Source: Larix sibirica | Taxonomy: Eukaryota > Streptophyta > Pinopsida > Pinales > Pinaceae | Assembly: GCA_004151065.3 (NCBI GenBank) | Contig: NWUY0300004238.1 | Span: 23,541-33,866 of the forward strand | Length of the DNA: 10,326 nt | Direction: 5' to 3' | In this document: positions 1 to 7,500 of the stretch, in pieces | Layout of the letters: each line of letters opens with the position of its first letter | Numbering within the stretch: the stretch's first letter is position 1 | Notes under the pieces: model-generated | Database searches by the model: none | What the model saw: only the letters and a program-made list of their open reading frames with translations | Told to the model about the DNA's origin: nothing | Translations under genes and position numbers: made by a program

Positions 1-1040
1 CCCCTCTCAGTATTGGTGAATATTCCAACAAGTCACCCTTCCATAGGAATCATAAATAATTAACTCTCATCAATTCTTCCAATATGTAGAATATATTTAT
101 ATGTCTAGTATAGGTATTATTTTCCACTCATTATATTCTCTTATGTGTTAGCAAATACGTACTTCTTTTAGTCGCTTATTTATGCTAATAAACGATTAAT
201 GATTACTTGCTTCCATACATTCTCATAGGATAATTATTAGGTTCTCTCATAATTATTAGGCATCAAGATGTCATCCCATCATCAATCATTAATTTCCCAA
301 GGCTTCTCTAGCCATGGACCTCTCCCCCTGGTGGATGTTGTTGTTGCTTTTGTTTCGTTGCATTGAACATTTAGTCATTAGGTATATTTATTTACTCGTC
401 AATAAGATCATGAAATCACCATGCCTTAAGAAATGCATGCTTCTACTATGGAATAAAAGTCATTTTAACAATCATTGGTAGGGCCTTACGCTTAAGCTCC
501 ACACCATGAACCAATATACATTTTCATTTACATCGATTTTTCATTTAATGATAGAAATCAGTGATGAGGGATATTACGTCCTTGAAGGATATTATTTCCT
601 CTCCCCCTTAATATAACACCGCCCTCGGTGTTCCCATTCTTTCACAATTTCACAAACAACTTCTAACTTTTTGCACACCACCATAGTTCAACTTTTTAGC
701 ATTCAGTTGCCCCACTAGGATTTCCAAAATCGTCGGATGCTCAATATTTCTTTAAATTTATCTTTAAACTTTTTCACATAGTCACACCTACAATAAATAC
801 ATCATTTCTCCAAAGCCATAGTGGAATATTCACATGTATATGATAATTTAAATTAGCAAAGGAAGCATAATAAAGATAAAGTATTTTGTTTTGCATAGTC
901 TCCTGTGGGTGATTATGCTTTTCATCCAATTGTTTCTACATCCCAATAGTGATTCCCCATGACCAACTTTATCAATTATATCAAAATTTGATAATATGTA
1001 CATGAAATTATTTTAAAGAAAATTTCAAACACATACCAAT
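1..1040. other. Gene-free AT-rich flank
   Basis: No open frame of convincing size or family similarity is present on either strand. It is AT-rich with scattered short repeats, such as GGATATTA at 569-576 and 588-595. The only structured part is 597-632, described separately. Two C-rich runs on the plus strand (320-329 and 598-607) share CCTCTCCCCC, which is purine-rich GGGGGAGAGG on the minus strand. Confidence 0.6.
597..632 (-). mobile_element. Possible 3' terminal remnant of a second LTR retroelement
   Basis: The minus strand shows a 7-bp perfect hairpin (arms 615-621 and 626-632, loop 622-625). It is followed by TTAAGGGGGAGAGGAAA, a polypurine-tract-like run. The chromovirus at 1300-1335 has the same arrangement: a 7-bp stem with a 4-base loop, then TTAAGGGGAAGGAAA. 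The sequence after the run starts TAATATCC instead of the expected TG, so the LTR start could be mutated. I found no chromodomain or integrase coding upstream on the minus strand, so this is tentative. Confidence 0.35.
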
Positions 1041-1132
1041 TGTAAAGTAGTATTGATGTGGACACAAATTCTGAAAACCCACGAAAATTCAAAGACACCC
1101 ACAATTTGATAAATGAAAACGTATTGATGATG

Positions 1133-1138
1133 TTTATT
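1133..1138 (-). promoter_or_regulatory. LTR AATAAA polyadenylation signal
   Basis: AATAAA on the minus strand, 17 bases downstream of the TATA box. It sits at the expected U3/R boundary, so it would be used mainly in the 3' LTR. The motif is short and common in AT-rich DNA; its position is the main support. Confidence 0.4.
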
Positions 1139-1154
1139 ACAAAGATTGGCCCAC

Positions 1155-1163
1155 TTATATATA
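1155..1163 (-). promoter_or_regulatory. LTR TATA box
   Basis: The minus strand reads TATATATAA, followed by GTGGGCC, about 140 bp into the LTR. This is a canonical plant TATA box in the place where an LTR promoter should drive the genomic RNA. Transcription would be expected to begin about 25-30 bases downstream, near 1125-1130. Activity cannot be judged from sequence. Confidence 0.6.
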
Positions 1164-1299
1164 GCTAGGGAATCAATAATTAAGGAGACTTGTCCTCTTA
1201 CATAATAATTAATAATATTATTAGTTATTAATTAATTATGATTATATATATTTATTATTATCTCTTATTTATATGTTATTTAATATTATGTTCGTAACA

Positions 1300-1312
1300 T
1301 TTCCTTCCCCTT
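1300..1312 (-). other. Polypurine tract (plus-strand primer)
   Basis: The minus strand reads AAGGGGAAGGAAA and abuts the LTR start TGTTACG with no gap. This is the purine run that resists RNase H and primes second-strand DNA synthesis in LTR retrotransposons, and it fixes the inner boundary of the 3' LTR at 1299. Just upstream lies a small 7-bp-stem hairpin (1318-1335). Confidence 0.8.
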
Positions 1313-1369
1313 AAGGGAGCTTTGTCCTCAAAGCTGAGTTTATGATGGATATTGTTACCTAAATTATTC

Positions 1370-1537
1370 TATCTCCCATGACGCATCTTCGATTGGAAAA
1401 ATTTTCCACTTAATAAGATACTCTTTGAGTGTTCATGAACAAAGATTATTTTCTCTAGTAGCAGTGATCGCTTATGGTTCCAAGATAACCTTCCCTTCCT
1501 CATCCAACACGGGGAGTATTGTTTTCCCCGATTGTTG
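1370..1537 (-). pseudogene. Chromodomain at the C-terminus of integrase (decayed)
   Basis: The minus-strand frame that carries the GPY/F module continues through a TGA (read as VSG*QQSG) into a chromodomain. The hallmark block EYLIKWKIFPIEDASWEIE lies at about 1365-1423 and matches the chromodomain pattern YLIKW...E(D/A)(S/T)WE. Upstream is the connector LPVLDEEGKVILEP, usual for this element class. Stops replace residues after ILEP, before TLKEYL (probably an Arg codon, CGA to TGA) and after WEIE. In intact chromoviruses this domain binds chromatin marks and biases target choice. Only a remnant survives here. Confidence 0.85.
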
Positions 1538-1756
1538 TCATCCCGACACCTTTTTGAGACAGGTTACATGGAAGACATTGTGGATACGACTCTTATTAGG
1601 TAAGTCTATTTCATATGCGACTGGATTGAATTTCTTACTAATATGATACAGTCCATAGAATTTTGGGGCCAACTTATTTTTCCCTCCTTGTTTAAGAGAT
1701 AATTGTTTATAAGGTTGGAGCCGTACGAACACCTAGTCCCCTACTTCAAATTCTCT
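1538..1756 (-). pseudogene. Integrase C-terminal GPY/F module (decayed)
   Basis: The frame reads REFEVGD, a stop, then VFVRLQPYKQ and onward. This is the DWVFVRLQPYKQ-type segment of gypsy integrases with the Trp codon TGG changed to TAG. Then come KLAPKFYGLYHI and NPVAYEIDLP, the GPY/F module with GPY changed to GLY, followed by SRIHNVFHVTCLKK, which corresponds to the conserved RIHPVFHVSxLKK. In intact proteins this module binds DNA nonspecifically and helps multimerise integrase. It shares a frame with the upstream integrase segment and the downstream chromodomain. Confidence 0.88.
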
Positions 1757-2850
1757 TTATATTCTTTGTTGGTCTACATGTTTCTTCATATAGTTATGTG
1801 CCATGGTTAAATTATCTTTAAGTATTTCAATTGTCTTTTGATTTCTCTCTAATTGGTTCTTCACTTTTGGAGCATTAGTGTTATTCAGAGAGAAATATTT
1901 CCAACTAGGAGGTTCATACCTATATAAGGCTTGGAAAGGAGTCATTTTTGCAGATGTGTGGTATGTAGAATTGTACCACCATTCAACTAGGTGTAACATT
2001 GGAACCAGTTATTTTCCTTGTTTGTTACGAAACAACATAAATATGATTCCAAACATTTATTTATGACTTCAGTCTGGCCATCTATTTGGGGGTGATAAGA
2101 TGAGCTCATGTTGAGTGATGTCCCCACTTGTTTAAAAAATTCCCTCCAAAATTCCCTGTTAAATTTCAAATCCCTGTCATTGACAATGACATTTGGAAAT
2201 CCATGTAACTTCAACTTGGATATGTTCTTGTAGAATACTTCGATAATTTGTTTGGTTGTGTCTGTATTCTTCACCCCCATGAAGTGTACAAATTTTGTTA
2301 TTCGATCAACCACTACAAATATCTTGTCCTTTCCTTTTGACATGGGTAGCCCATCAATGAATTCCATAGATACTTCTTCCCATTTTTTCTTTGGAATGTT
2401 CAGAGGGTGAAGTAACCTTGGGATTAAAATTTTTTCACTTTTGTTCCTCTAGCATTTTTCTCATTCTACCACATACTTTTCAATATATTTTTGTATTCCA
2501 TTCTAGGAAAAAAAAATACTTTGCATTATAGTAATATTTGAAAACCCTACATGCCCCGTTGCTGGTGAGTCATAGGAATCCTTCATTACCTTGTATTTGA
2601 ACTTGGAAGTTGGGTTTAAATAGATCCTCCCCTTATACCAGAGAATGTCATTTTTCCATTCAAACTTGGAATCTTGATTAGGATTATTAATTATTGCACT
2701 TGTCTCTAGGTCCTTGGCGTACTCAATTCGTATTTCATCTAGCCATTTTGGGATCACAACTGATACCGAGTAGAAGGTCATATCTTCATCATTAATGGAA
2801 AGTGCATCTGCTACTACATTATCTTTTCCCTTTTTATGAATTATTTCCAT
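1757..2850 (-). pseudogene. Integrase: zinc-binding domain and catalytic core (decayed)
   Basis: The RNase H/integrase junction (KGKDNVVADALS) leads into the HHCC zinc-binding region. There SPATGHVGF is visible, followed by a partly shifted segment and the VVE*EKC*RNK remnant, where the first Cys of the CxxC pair is a TGA stop and the following Gln is TAG. The catalytic core starts at MEFIDGLP (codons near 2346-2367), where the usual first Asp of MDFI is Glu. The second catalytic Asp is in VNDRD (codon 2176-2178). The catalytic Glu is in DGQTE (codon 2068-2070), exactly 35 residues away, so the D-35-E spacing is kept. A one-base shift near 1995 moves the frame into LVEWWYNSTYH and TPFQALY, the end of the core. 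The active enzyme would insert element DNA into the chromosome; this one cannot. Confidence 0.92.
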
Positions 2851-2869
2851 TTCGAAGGAAACATTTTTT

Positions 2870-3365
2870 TCTATCCACTTCTGTTATTTTGTAGACAATG
2901 TTTTATGTCGAAGAAGGTACTACCAACTATTATGGTCTATACAGATCACAAATTTGCTTCCTAAGACGTATTATCGCCACTTTTCTAATGCATGCATAAT
3001 CGCCAACATTTACTTGTCACAAGTAGACTTCAAATGTTCTCGTTTATTTAGTTTCCTACTTTCGAAGGATATTGAGTGCTCATCTTGCAGTAGTACTGCT
3101 CTCGACCCATAACCTGAAGCATCACATTCTATTATGAATGGTTTGAGAAGTCTGGTGTTGCCAGTACATGTGTCGTAGACATTACTTTTTTCAATGCTTT
3201 AAAACACTTTTCTCCCTCTTCACTCCATTGAAACACATTCTTTTTTAGAATATTTGATAAAGGAGAAGTTATGTGAGCATAATTTCTAATGAATATTTGG
3301 TAATATCTAGTCATCCCAAGGAATCCCCTTAACTTGGAGATGTTAGTTGGTTTGGGCCACTCTGA
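2870..3365 (-). pseudogene. RNase H domain and RT connection (decayed)
   Basis: Starting at LRGFLGMTRYYQIFIRNYAH, the segment runs through FQWSEEGEKCFKALK to TPDFSNHS. A one-base deletion near 3147 then shifts the frame to IIECDASGYGSRAVLLQ, which carries the first catalytic Asp of gypsy RNase H. The frame continues through LAIMHALEKWR and YVLGSKFVICIDHNS (a second conserved Asp). The codon normally encoding the catalytic Glu before MLAI is a stop (TAA at 3010-3012). Further stops replace two Gln codons (CAA to TAA before YVLG and before QKWIE) and one position before YLLRH. In a working element this domain degrades the RNA strand of the RNA:DNA hybrid. Confidence 0.9.
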
Positions 3366-4140
3366 AAAATGACTTGATTTTATCTGGGTCCACCTTGACT
3401 CCTTCCTTGGATATCACATAGCCAAGATAATCCACTTCCTCCTTACCGCACATGCATTTGGATATCATTTCATAGAACTGATTTTCTTTCAAAATAGATA
3501 GTACTTGTTCCAAATGAGTGAGGTGTTCCTTCCACGTATTATTATATATGAGGATGTCATCGAAGAAAACTAGTACAAACTTCCGTAGATATGGCTGAAA
3601 TAAGTTCTTCATGGTTGCTTGAAAGGTGGTTGGGGCATTAGTTATCCCAAAAGGCATTACCTTAAACTCATAATGTCCTTCATGGGTCCAAAATGTTGTC
3701 TCCGCCCCATCTTCTAACCTTACTTTGATTTCATAATATCCTGACTTCAAGTCTAGTTTTGAAAAGTACGTTGTGCCATGAAGTTCGTCCAACATTTCAT
3801 CGATGAAAGAAATGGGGAATTTGTATTTAATGGTTATCATGTTAAGTCCTATGTATTCAATACATAGTCTGATGGATCCATCCTTCTTTCGTACTAACAC
3901 TACAAAATTCCTCTGTAATCAATACAGAGTCTGAAGGATCCATCCTTCTTTCGTACTAACACTACTGGTGCTCCATAAGGGCTTTGACTTTTCGCAATCA
4001 CTCCACACTTTAGTAAGTCTTGGATTAATCTTTCAATCTATATTTTATGATGGTGTGGATACTTGTAGGGCTTAACATTGATAGGGATTGCCCCATGCTT
4101 TATTTCAATTATATGCTCGATCTGTCTTTCTGGTGGTAAC
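3343..4140 (-). pseudogene. Reverse transcriptase domain (decayed, with internal duplication)
   Basis: From the N-side it shows LPPERQIEHIIEIKHGA, INVKPYKYPHHHKI, a stop, [14 protein letters not shown] and [16 protein letters not shown]. All are standard gypsy RT blocks. A 62-bp tandem duplication (3842-3965) then repeats the [14 protein letters not shown] block and shifts the frame. The longest open part follows: FSKLDLKSGYYEIK (first catalytic Asp), the HEGHYEFKVMPFG block, and LVFFDDILIY with the paired catalytic Asp codons at 3556-3561. VDYLGYVISKEG ends the palm/thumb part. An extra T in a run near 3365-3369 ends the frame. All three catalytic Asp residues survive even though the gene is broken. 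Confidence 0.94.
3842..3965. repeat. 62-bp tandem duplication inside the RT coding region
   Basis: Positions 3844-3903 and 3906-3965 align over 60 bases at a fixed offset of 62, with five mismatches by eye. Both copies encode the [16 protein letters not shown] block on the minus strand. Because 62 is not a multiple of three, the duplication alone breaks the reading frame and brings a TAG into phase at the junction. The upstream copy keeps the family-typical IDYRG; the downstream copy has IEYIG but continues into the rest of RT. Confidence 0.9.
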
Positions 4141-4399
4141 TTCATGGGAATGTCTTCAACTACCATTTTATATTTTTGGAGTAGATCCTATACCTATGGA
4201 TGACTTGGTTTGACAACTTTTGAATTTAATAATTCCATTTCTTGACATTGTACGACATATGATGGTGCTTCCTTCTGAATTAGCTTCTCCATTTTGTGGG
4301 ATGACACAATTTGTGTACGAGGGGGATGGAACCCATACAGCTTATATTTTTCTCCTTTCCGTTGAAATTAATAAAGTGCTCTTGGTAGTTAGTTGAGTA
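4141..4399 (-). pseudogene. Protease-RT linker of pol (decayed)
   Basis: After HFINFNGK the frame shifts near 4360 to KYKLYGFHPPRTQIVSSHK and MEKLIQKEAPSYVVQCQ, then two close stops, then DLLQKYKMVVEDIPMKLPPE. This is the weakly conserved stretch that joins protease to RT in gypsy pol; SSHKMEKL and LLQKY are typical landmarks. No catalytic residues are expected here. The frame change is the step between the gag-protease phase and the RT phase. Confidence 0.75.
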
Positions 4400-4699
4400 G
4401 GTACCTAGTGTCTACAACCACTGAATTCCCAATACTGCATCAACTCCACCTAATGGTACTATATAGAATTATAACTCAAGGTTATAATTTTTCTAATGTA
4501 GCTTAACCTTGTGGCATTTTCCCACTTTTTCGATCTTCTTTCCATCTACCACCATTACCTTCATGTTAGGCACCAAATATATGAAAAGGCTAAGCCTTTT
4601 TGTGACACTTACGTCGATGAAAATGTGAGTACTTCCTATGTCGACAAGGATGACAACATTGTTATTTTTTGCATGCCCTTTAAGTTTTAACATTTTTGG
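4400..4699 (-). pseudogene. Retroviral-type aspartic protease (decayed)
   Basis: The segment runs LKGHAKNNNVVILVDIGSTH, then IFIDVSVTKRLSL, VMVVDGKKIEKVGKC and, after two stops, VPLGGVDAVLGIQWL. The pattern matches the single-domain pepsin-like protease of gypsy elements: active-site D-S/T-G, then GxxVxGxxWL near the end. Here the active-site triad reads D-I-G (codons 4634-4642), so the Ser/Thr beside the catalytic Asp is lost. A TAA follows LEL and a TAG follows GIQWL. The intact enzyme cuts the Gag-Pol polyprotein. It lies in the same frame as the main gag segment, which suggests the ancestor had one fused gag-pol frame. Confidence 0.87.
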
Positions 4700-5560
4700 C
4701 TCGTGTATTCTAGTTATGGATGCAAGTGATATTCTTGTTGTTTCTTCATCTTCTAACTCTTATGGAGGATTTTGGAGGTCACCTGTTTCTTTTATGTCAG
4801 ATTCATCATTGTCTTATTTTCCTTCCTCCCTTGCATCACATTGATATAGGTTCTTAGTGGTCTCCTTTTTCGAACATCTATGTCTTGGGTTACACTTTTA
4901 TCCACAGTACTTACATTTACCTTCTTTCATTTCTTGGGATTCTAAACTGGTTTTGTTGTCACTTCTTAGATGTGGTGGACGATATTTTGTTCCGAGCTTG
5001 GTATTTTGGATGAACTTCTTATTTGTATACTCTTTATCAGAGTTTATGTTCTATGTCTTTTTGAACTTTTCTTCAATGATTTCCGCCTTGTGTCTGGCTT
5101 TATCCAGGGTTGAGACATTTAGTAGTTCTAGTTCATCTATGATATAGGGTTTCAGTTCGTACACATAAGTTTGTAGTCGTTGACAATTCGTTAGCTCTAT
5201 CACTCGTGTCATTAATGCTTCCCATTCGTAGGTGCATTCATCCACGTCATCTTTCTGTTGCAATCTAGTGATCTTTGCGAAGAAGTCATTCTCCTTTATA
5301 TATTCAAACCTCTTAAAGAAGTCATTCTTGAATGTATTCCAGTTGTGGGAACCTTTTTCTTTCATGATTTTCCACCACATATACTAGTTACATACTCGAC
5401 CTTCTAGTTGCATCGAGGCATAATTAATCATCTCTTCATCGGATATGATTTTGTGTAAGCAAAAAAATTCTTATGCTTTGTTGATCCATGCCACGCTCTA
5501 GTTTGTTGCACTGTTGAACCCGGGTAGCTCTAACTTAGGCTTCATTTGATCTCCCCCCAT
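4700..5560 (-). pseudogene. Gag capsid-type domain and zinc knuckle (decayed)
   Basis: The segment begins MGGDQMKPKLELPGFN, then VAWINKA, a stop, EFFCLHKIISDEEMI, NYASMQLEGRVCN, a stop and YMWWKIMKEKGSHNW. TFKNDFFKRFEYIKENDF and LQQKDDVDECTYEWEAL follow. This is the retrotransposon gag domain (Pfam retrotrans_gag type), which forms the particle shell. At 4874-4915 a nucleic-acid-binding zinc knuckle remains (CKYCG, stop, KCNPRHRC), with three Cys and the His visible and a TAA at 4898-4900. Further stops lie near 5505, 5472 and 5390. All these pieces share one frame with the protease. Confidence 0.88.
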
Positions 5561-5670
5561 TCATTGCATTGTGGTCGAGGATGGTTGTCAGGTATCTAGA
5601 GAATGATTGTGATCTACATCGCCTTGTGGGATTTCCTATTTGAAATTAGATTTGTGATCATTAATCATGT

Positions 5671-5979
5671 CTATTGAACTAGGGATGACTGGTCTTTCTT
5701 GGACGAATCGCCATTTTTAGCGGCGTCTCTTGCATTGAAGTACTGCACAAGTTCATTTAATCCAGATTCTAAGCCTGGAGCTATTTCTCTTCTTACTCTC
5801 CCCATCTTGCATGTTATAGCTTCATTAACCTCATACTTCATAGTTCTTGTTAATTCTTCTTTTCTCTTGCGTAGTTCGGCTTCAATTTGAACTAGTCTTG
5901 CATTTACATCTTCTAGAGCTTTAGAGTCTCCTGCCTGGTTTTGCTCCAATTTTTCAATTTGGTCCTTCAATTCTGACAT
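5671..5979 (-). pseudogene. Gag N-terminus, coiled-coil region
   Basis: From the ATG at 5977-5979 (MSELKDQIEKLEQNQ) about 100 codons are open to a TAG at 5671-5673. The sequence is rich in Glu, Lys, Gln and Leu with heptad-like spacing (LKDQIEKLEQN, LVQIEAELRKRKEELTR), so a coiled coil is likely. Such an N-terminal coiled coil is common in plant gypsy Gag proteins and probably supports particle assembly. The open stretch extends slightly upstream of the ATG, but ATG is the most plausible start. The frame differs from the downstream gag segment, so an indel lies between 5671 and about 5560. Confidence 0.75.
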
Positions 5980-5998
5980 GGATCTAGTGCACAAAGGT

Positions 5999-6517
5999 AT
6001 GTTTGGCTTATGTAGTAAAATAAATAATAATAATAATAATATATTTTTTATATATATATGATAATAACTTATTATTATTATTATTTATTTTTTAAAATCA
6101 ATATCCTTAAACTTTAATTCAATCCATATACTTAATAATATATATTTTTACATAAGTTTTCAATGGACCAGTTATAATGAGATGAAAAAATTTTGTTGAA
6201 AAAATGATTGGCTAAATGCCTACATCAAAAGTGTTTAAGAGAAAGACAAAAGCATAAAAATGAAGTATACGCTTGTAATAAATACTCTTTTCATATAACG
6301 AAACCAATGGTTGTAATAGCTATGGAATCTATTCGGACATCAAATGAGGCCCCATGACATTATTCATGTTTTCTAATTAACTTATGGAATGAAATCATGC
6401 AATGGATTCAATCAATATTTTATATAGAAATTAAATAAATTGGCCCATATTTTTTTGTACTGTCTTTTACTGCTTTTAATTGCTTATGCAAATTTATGAG
6501 ATGATAAAATGCCCAGG
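5999..6517. other. AT-rich gene-free stretch with palindromic core
   Basis: This begins where the element ends. It contains an AT-rich inverted repeat at 6017-6091 and then unremarkable AT-rich DNA. No LTR matching 1041-1299 and no standard primer-binding site complementary to a plant initiator tRNA is visible, although both should lie here if the element were complete. Confidence 0.6.
6017..6091. repeat. AT-rich inverted repeat, 21-bp perfect arms
   Basis: The left arm 6017-6037 (AAAATAAAT followed by AAT units) is the exact reverse complement of 6071-6091. The 33-base spacer also contains a run of alternating TA. The sequence could form a cruciform or hairpin. It is built from trinucleotide AAT/ATT units, so it may have arisen by microsatellite expansion. 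It lies about 20 bases outside the point where the retrotransposon stops. Confidence 0.85.
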
Positions 6518-7500
6518 TTAGAAAAAACGCAGTATTAGAGAGCACGATTGTAGATATGGGCAGATTGCTTGAATACGGTCATTGGAAAACTAGTATTTCA
6601 GGAGAATCAGTGGAGGAGAAAAGTGAAGAGTCATCACTGCTTTAAAACTTCTAATGAGACCCAAATTGTTGTCATTTTGTTCTCAAAATGTAGGGGATTG
6701 TGAGTTCAAACAAGATTGATTCTATAGATGGAAGATTTCATTAATTTTTTTCTCAGGGCTTAATAGGATCGTTTGTTCAAAATGTTTTTTTTTTAATTTT
6801 TAATTCTGAGCTATTTGTATTCTTTTCATACAGCTTCATGATCATGTTGATTGGAATCAAAGAGTTTGTGGCAAAGATTTCTCAAATATGGTAGTTTTCT
6901 TCAAGAATAAAACTTATCTCAGAAAGAAATGATAGTATTTTTTTTTGCATATTATGAATTTGATAAATATTGTNTATCCAACAAATGGTTTGCAAAATTT
7001 CCATGAAAGTAATAAAAAACAATTTAATTAGAGCATAATAAAATAAATATTTTAATAAGCTTTGTTTCTTGATTATATTTTCTACTAGTAGAATAACATG
7101 ATAGTATTTTTTTTTGCATATTTGAATTTGATAAATATTGTTTCAATTGCACTACTAACTAATATATGAGCATGCATATTTTCATAGTATATTAACATTA
7201 TGTTTGATCTTCTGGATTTGTAGGACGGGAGTGAACTAACTCTGATATTGTTTCTAGTGGACTAACTGATATTTTTAATTGCAGTCTTTTTAATTTTCTA
7301 ATGGCAGGGACTATGCTGCTCGCAGCTCTTGTTTTTTATACCTTTACACATAGATAAGAATATTCCTCCAAGAGAACGAGTACATATATCTCATTATGAG
7401 AAGCTCGTCTAGCTTTGACCTTCGAAAAAGATTCTTCATGGCACTTTCATAGTATACATCCTTTATCAATATTGCTAGGAGGTTTAGTCTTATATGATCA
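6518..7500 (+). other. Short open stretches with splice-like borders; possible exon relics
   Basis: Three plus-strand pieces look more coding-like than their surroundings. About 6518-6645 is open for roughly 40 codons (including VDMGRLLEYGHWKTS) and ends in TAA. About 6833-6891 follows a pyrimidine-rich run ending in CAG and is followed by GTAG. About 7304-7410 follows a T-rich run ending in GGCAG and includes IPPRERVHISHYEKLV before a TAG; another frame then stays open to about 7514. I do not recognise a family, and pieces this short can be open by chance. They could be remnants of a host gene or of an unrelated element. Confidence 0.25.
6929..7141. repeat. Pair of 44-45 bp direct repeats about 169 bp apart
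   Basis: Positions 6929-6973 and 7098-7141 are nearly identical (ATGATAGTATTTTTTTTT, then GCATATT, a small indel, then GAATTTGATAAATATTGT). The flanking bases differ on both sides, so this is a pair of short direct repeats rather than a long tandem array. The intervening 124 bases show no recognised element. The first copy is followed directly by an ambiguous base at 6974. Confidence 0.85.

Larger units (their letters stand above)
1041..1299 (-). repeat. 3' LTR of the chromovirus
   Basis: On the minus strand it begins TGTTACGAAC directly after the polypurine tract and ends TACTTTACA at 1041, giving the usual TG...CA ends and a length of about 259 bp. It contains a TATA box at 1155-1163 and an AATAAA signal at 1133-1138, in the order expected for U3-R. 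The U3 part (about 1190-1290) is extremely AT-rich. The inner end is well supported by the polypurine tract. The outer end is less certain, because other TG starts exist at 1054 and 1058 and no partner LTR is available for alignment. Confidence 0.7.
1041..5998 (-). mobile_element. Degenerate Ty3/gypsy chromovirus LTR retrotransposon, 5' end missing
   Basis: A minus-strand retroelement with domains in the order gag, protease, reverse transcriptase, RNase H, integrase, chromodomain, polypurine tract and 3' LTR. Integrase after RNase H marks Ty3/gypsy rather than copia. The chromodomain after integrase marks the chromovirus branch, whose chromodomain is thought to guide integration to particular chromatin. 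The internal part is about 4.7 kb, close to normal for such elements. The coding phase changes at about 5671-5560, 4360, 3905, 3367, 3147 and 1995, and about 20 stops interrupt the matching frames, so the copy cannot encode its proteins. Only the 3' LTR is recognisable. The left boundary at 1041 is inferred from an LTR-type end; the right boundary near 5998 is where recognisable element sequence stops. I cannot name the lineage within the chromoviruses. Confidence 0.93.

Noticed and set aside
1200-1290. Very AT-rich block with palindromes such as TAATAATATTATTA, considered as a replication origin or matrix attachment region
   Set aside because: It is the U3 part of the LTR, and such composition is common there; nothing specific supports another role.
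1425-1646. Plus-strand open frame of 73 codons
   Set aside because: It lies opposite the chromodomain and GPY/F coding remnant, which shows clear family motifs; it is an antisense shadow.
4857-5147. Plus-strand open frame of 96 codons, hydrophobic
   Set aside because: It is antisense to the gag zinc knuckle and capsid-type domain. Its hydrophobicity is explained by the complement of Lys/Glu-rich codons.
6000-6300. Diverged 5' LTR of the chromovirus
   Set aside because: By eye there is no shared order of landmarks with 1041-1299 (no TGTAAAGTAG start, no GGCCCACTTATATA block); only general AT-richness is shared.
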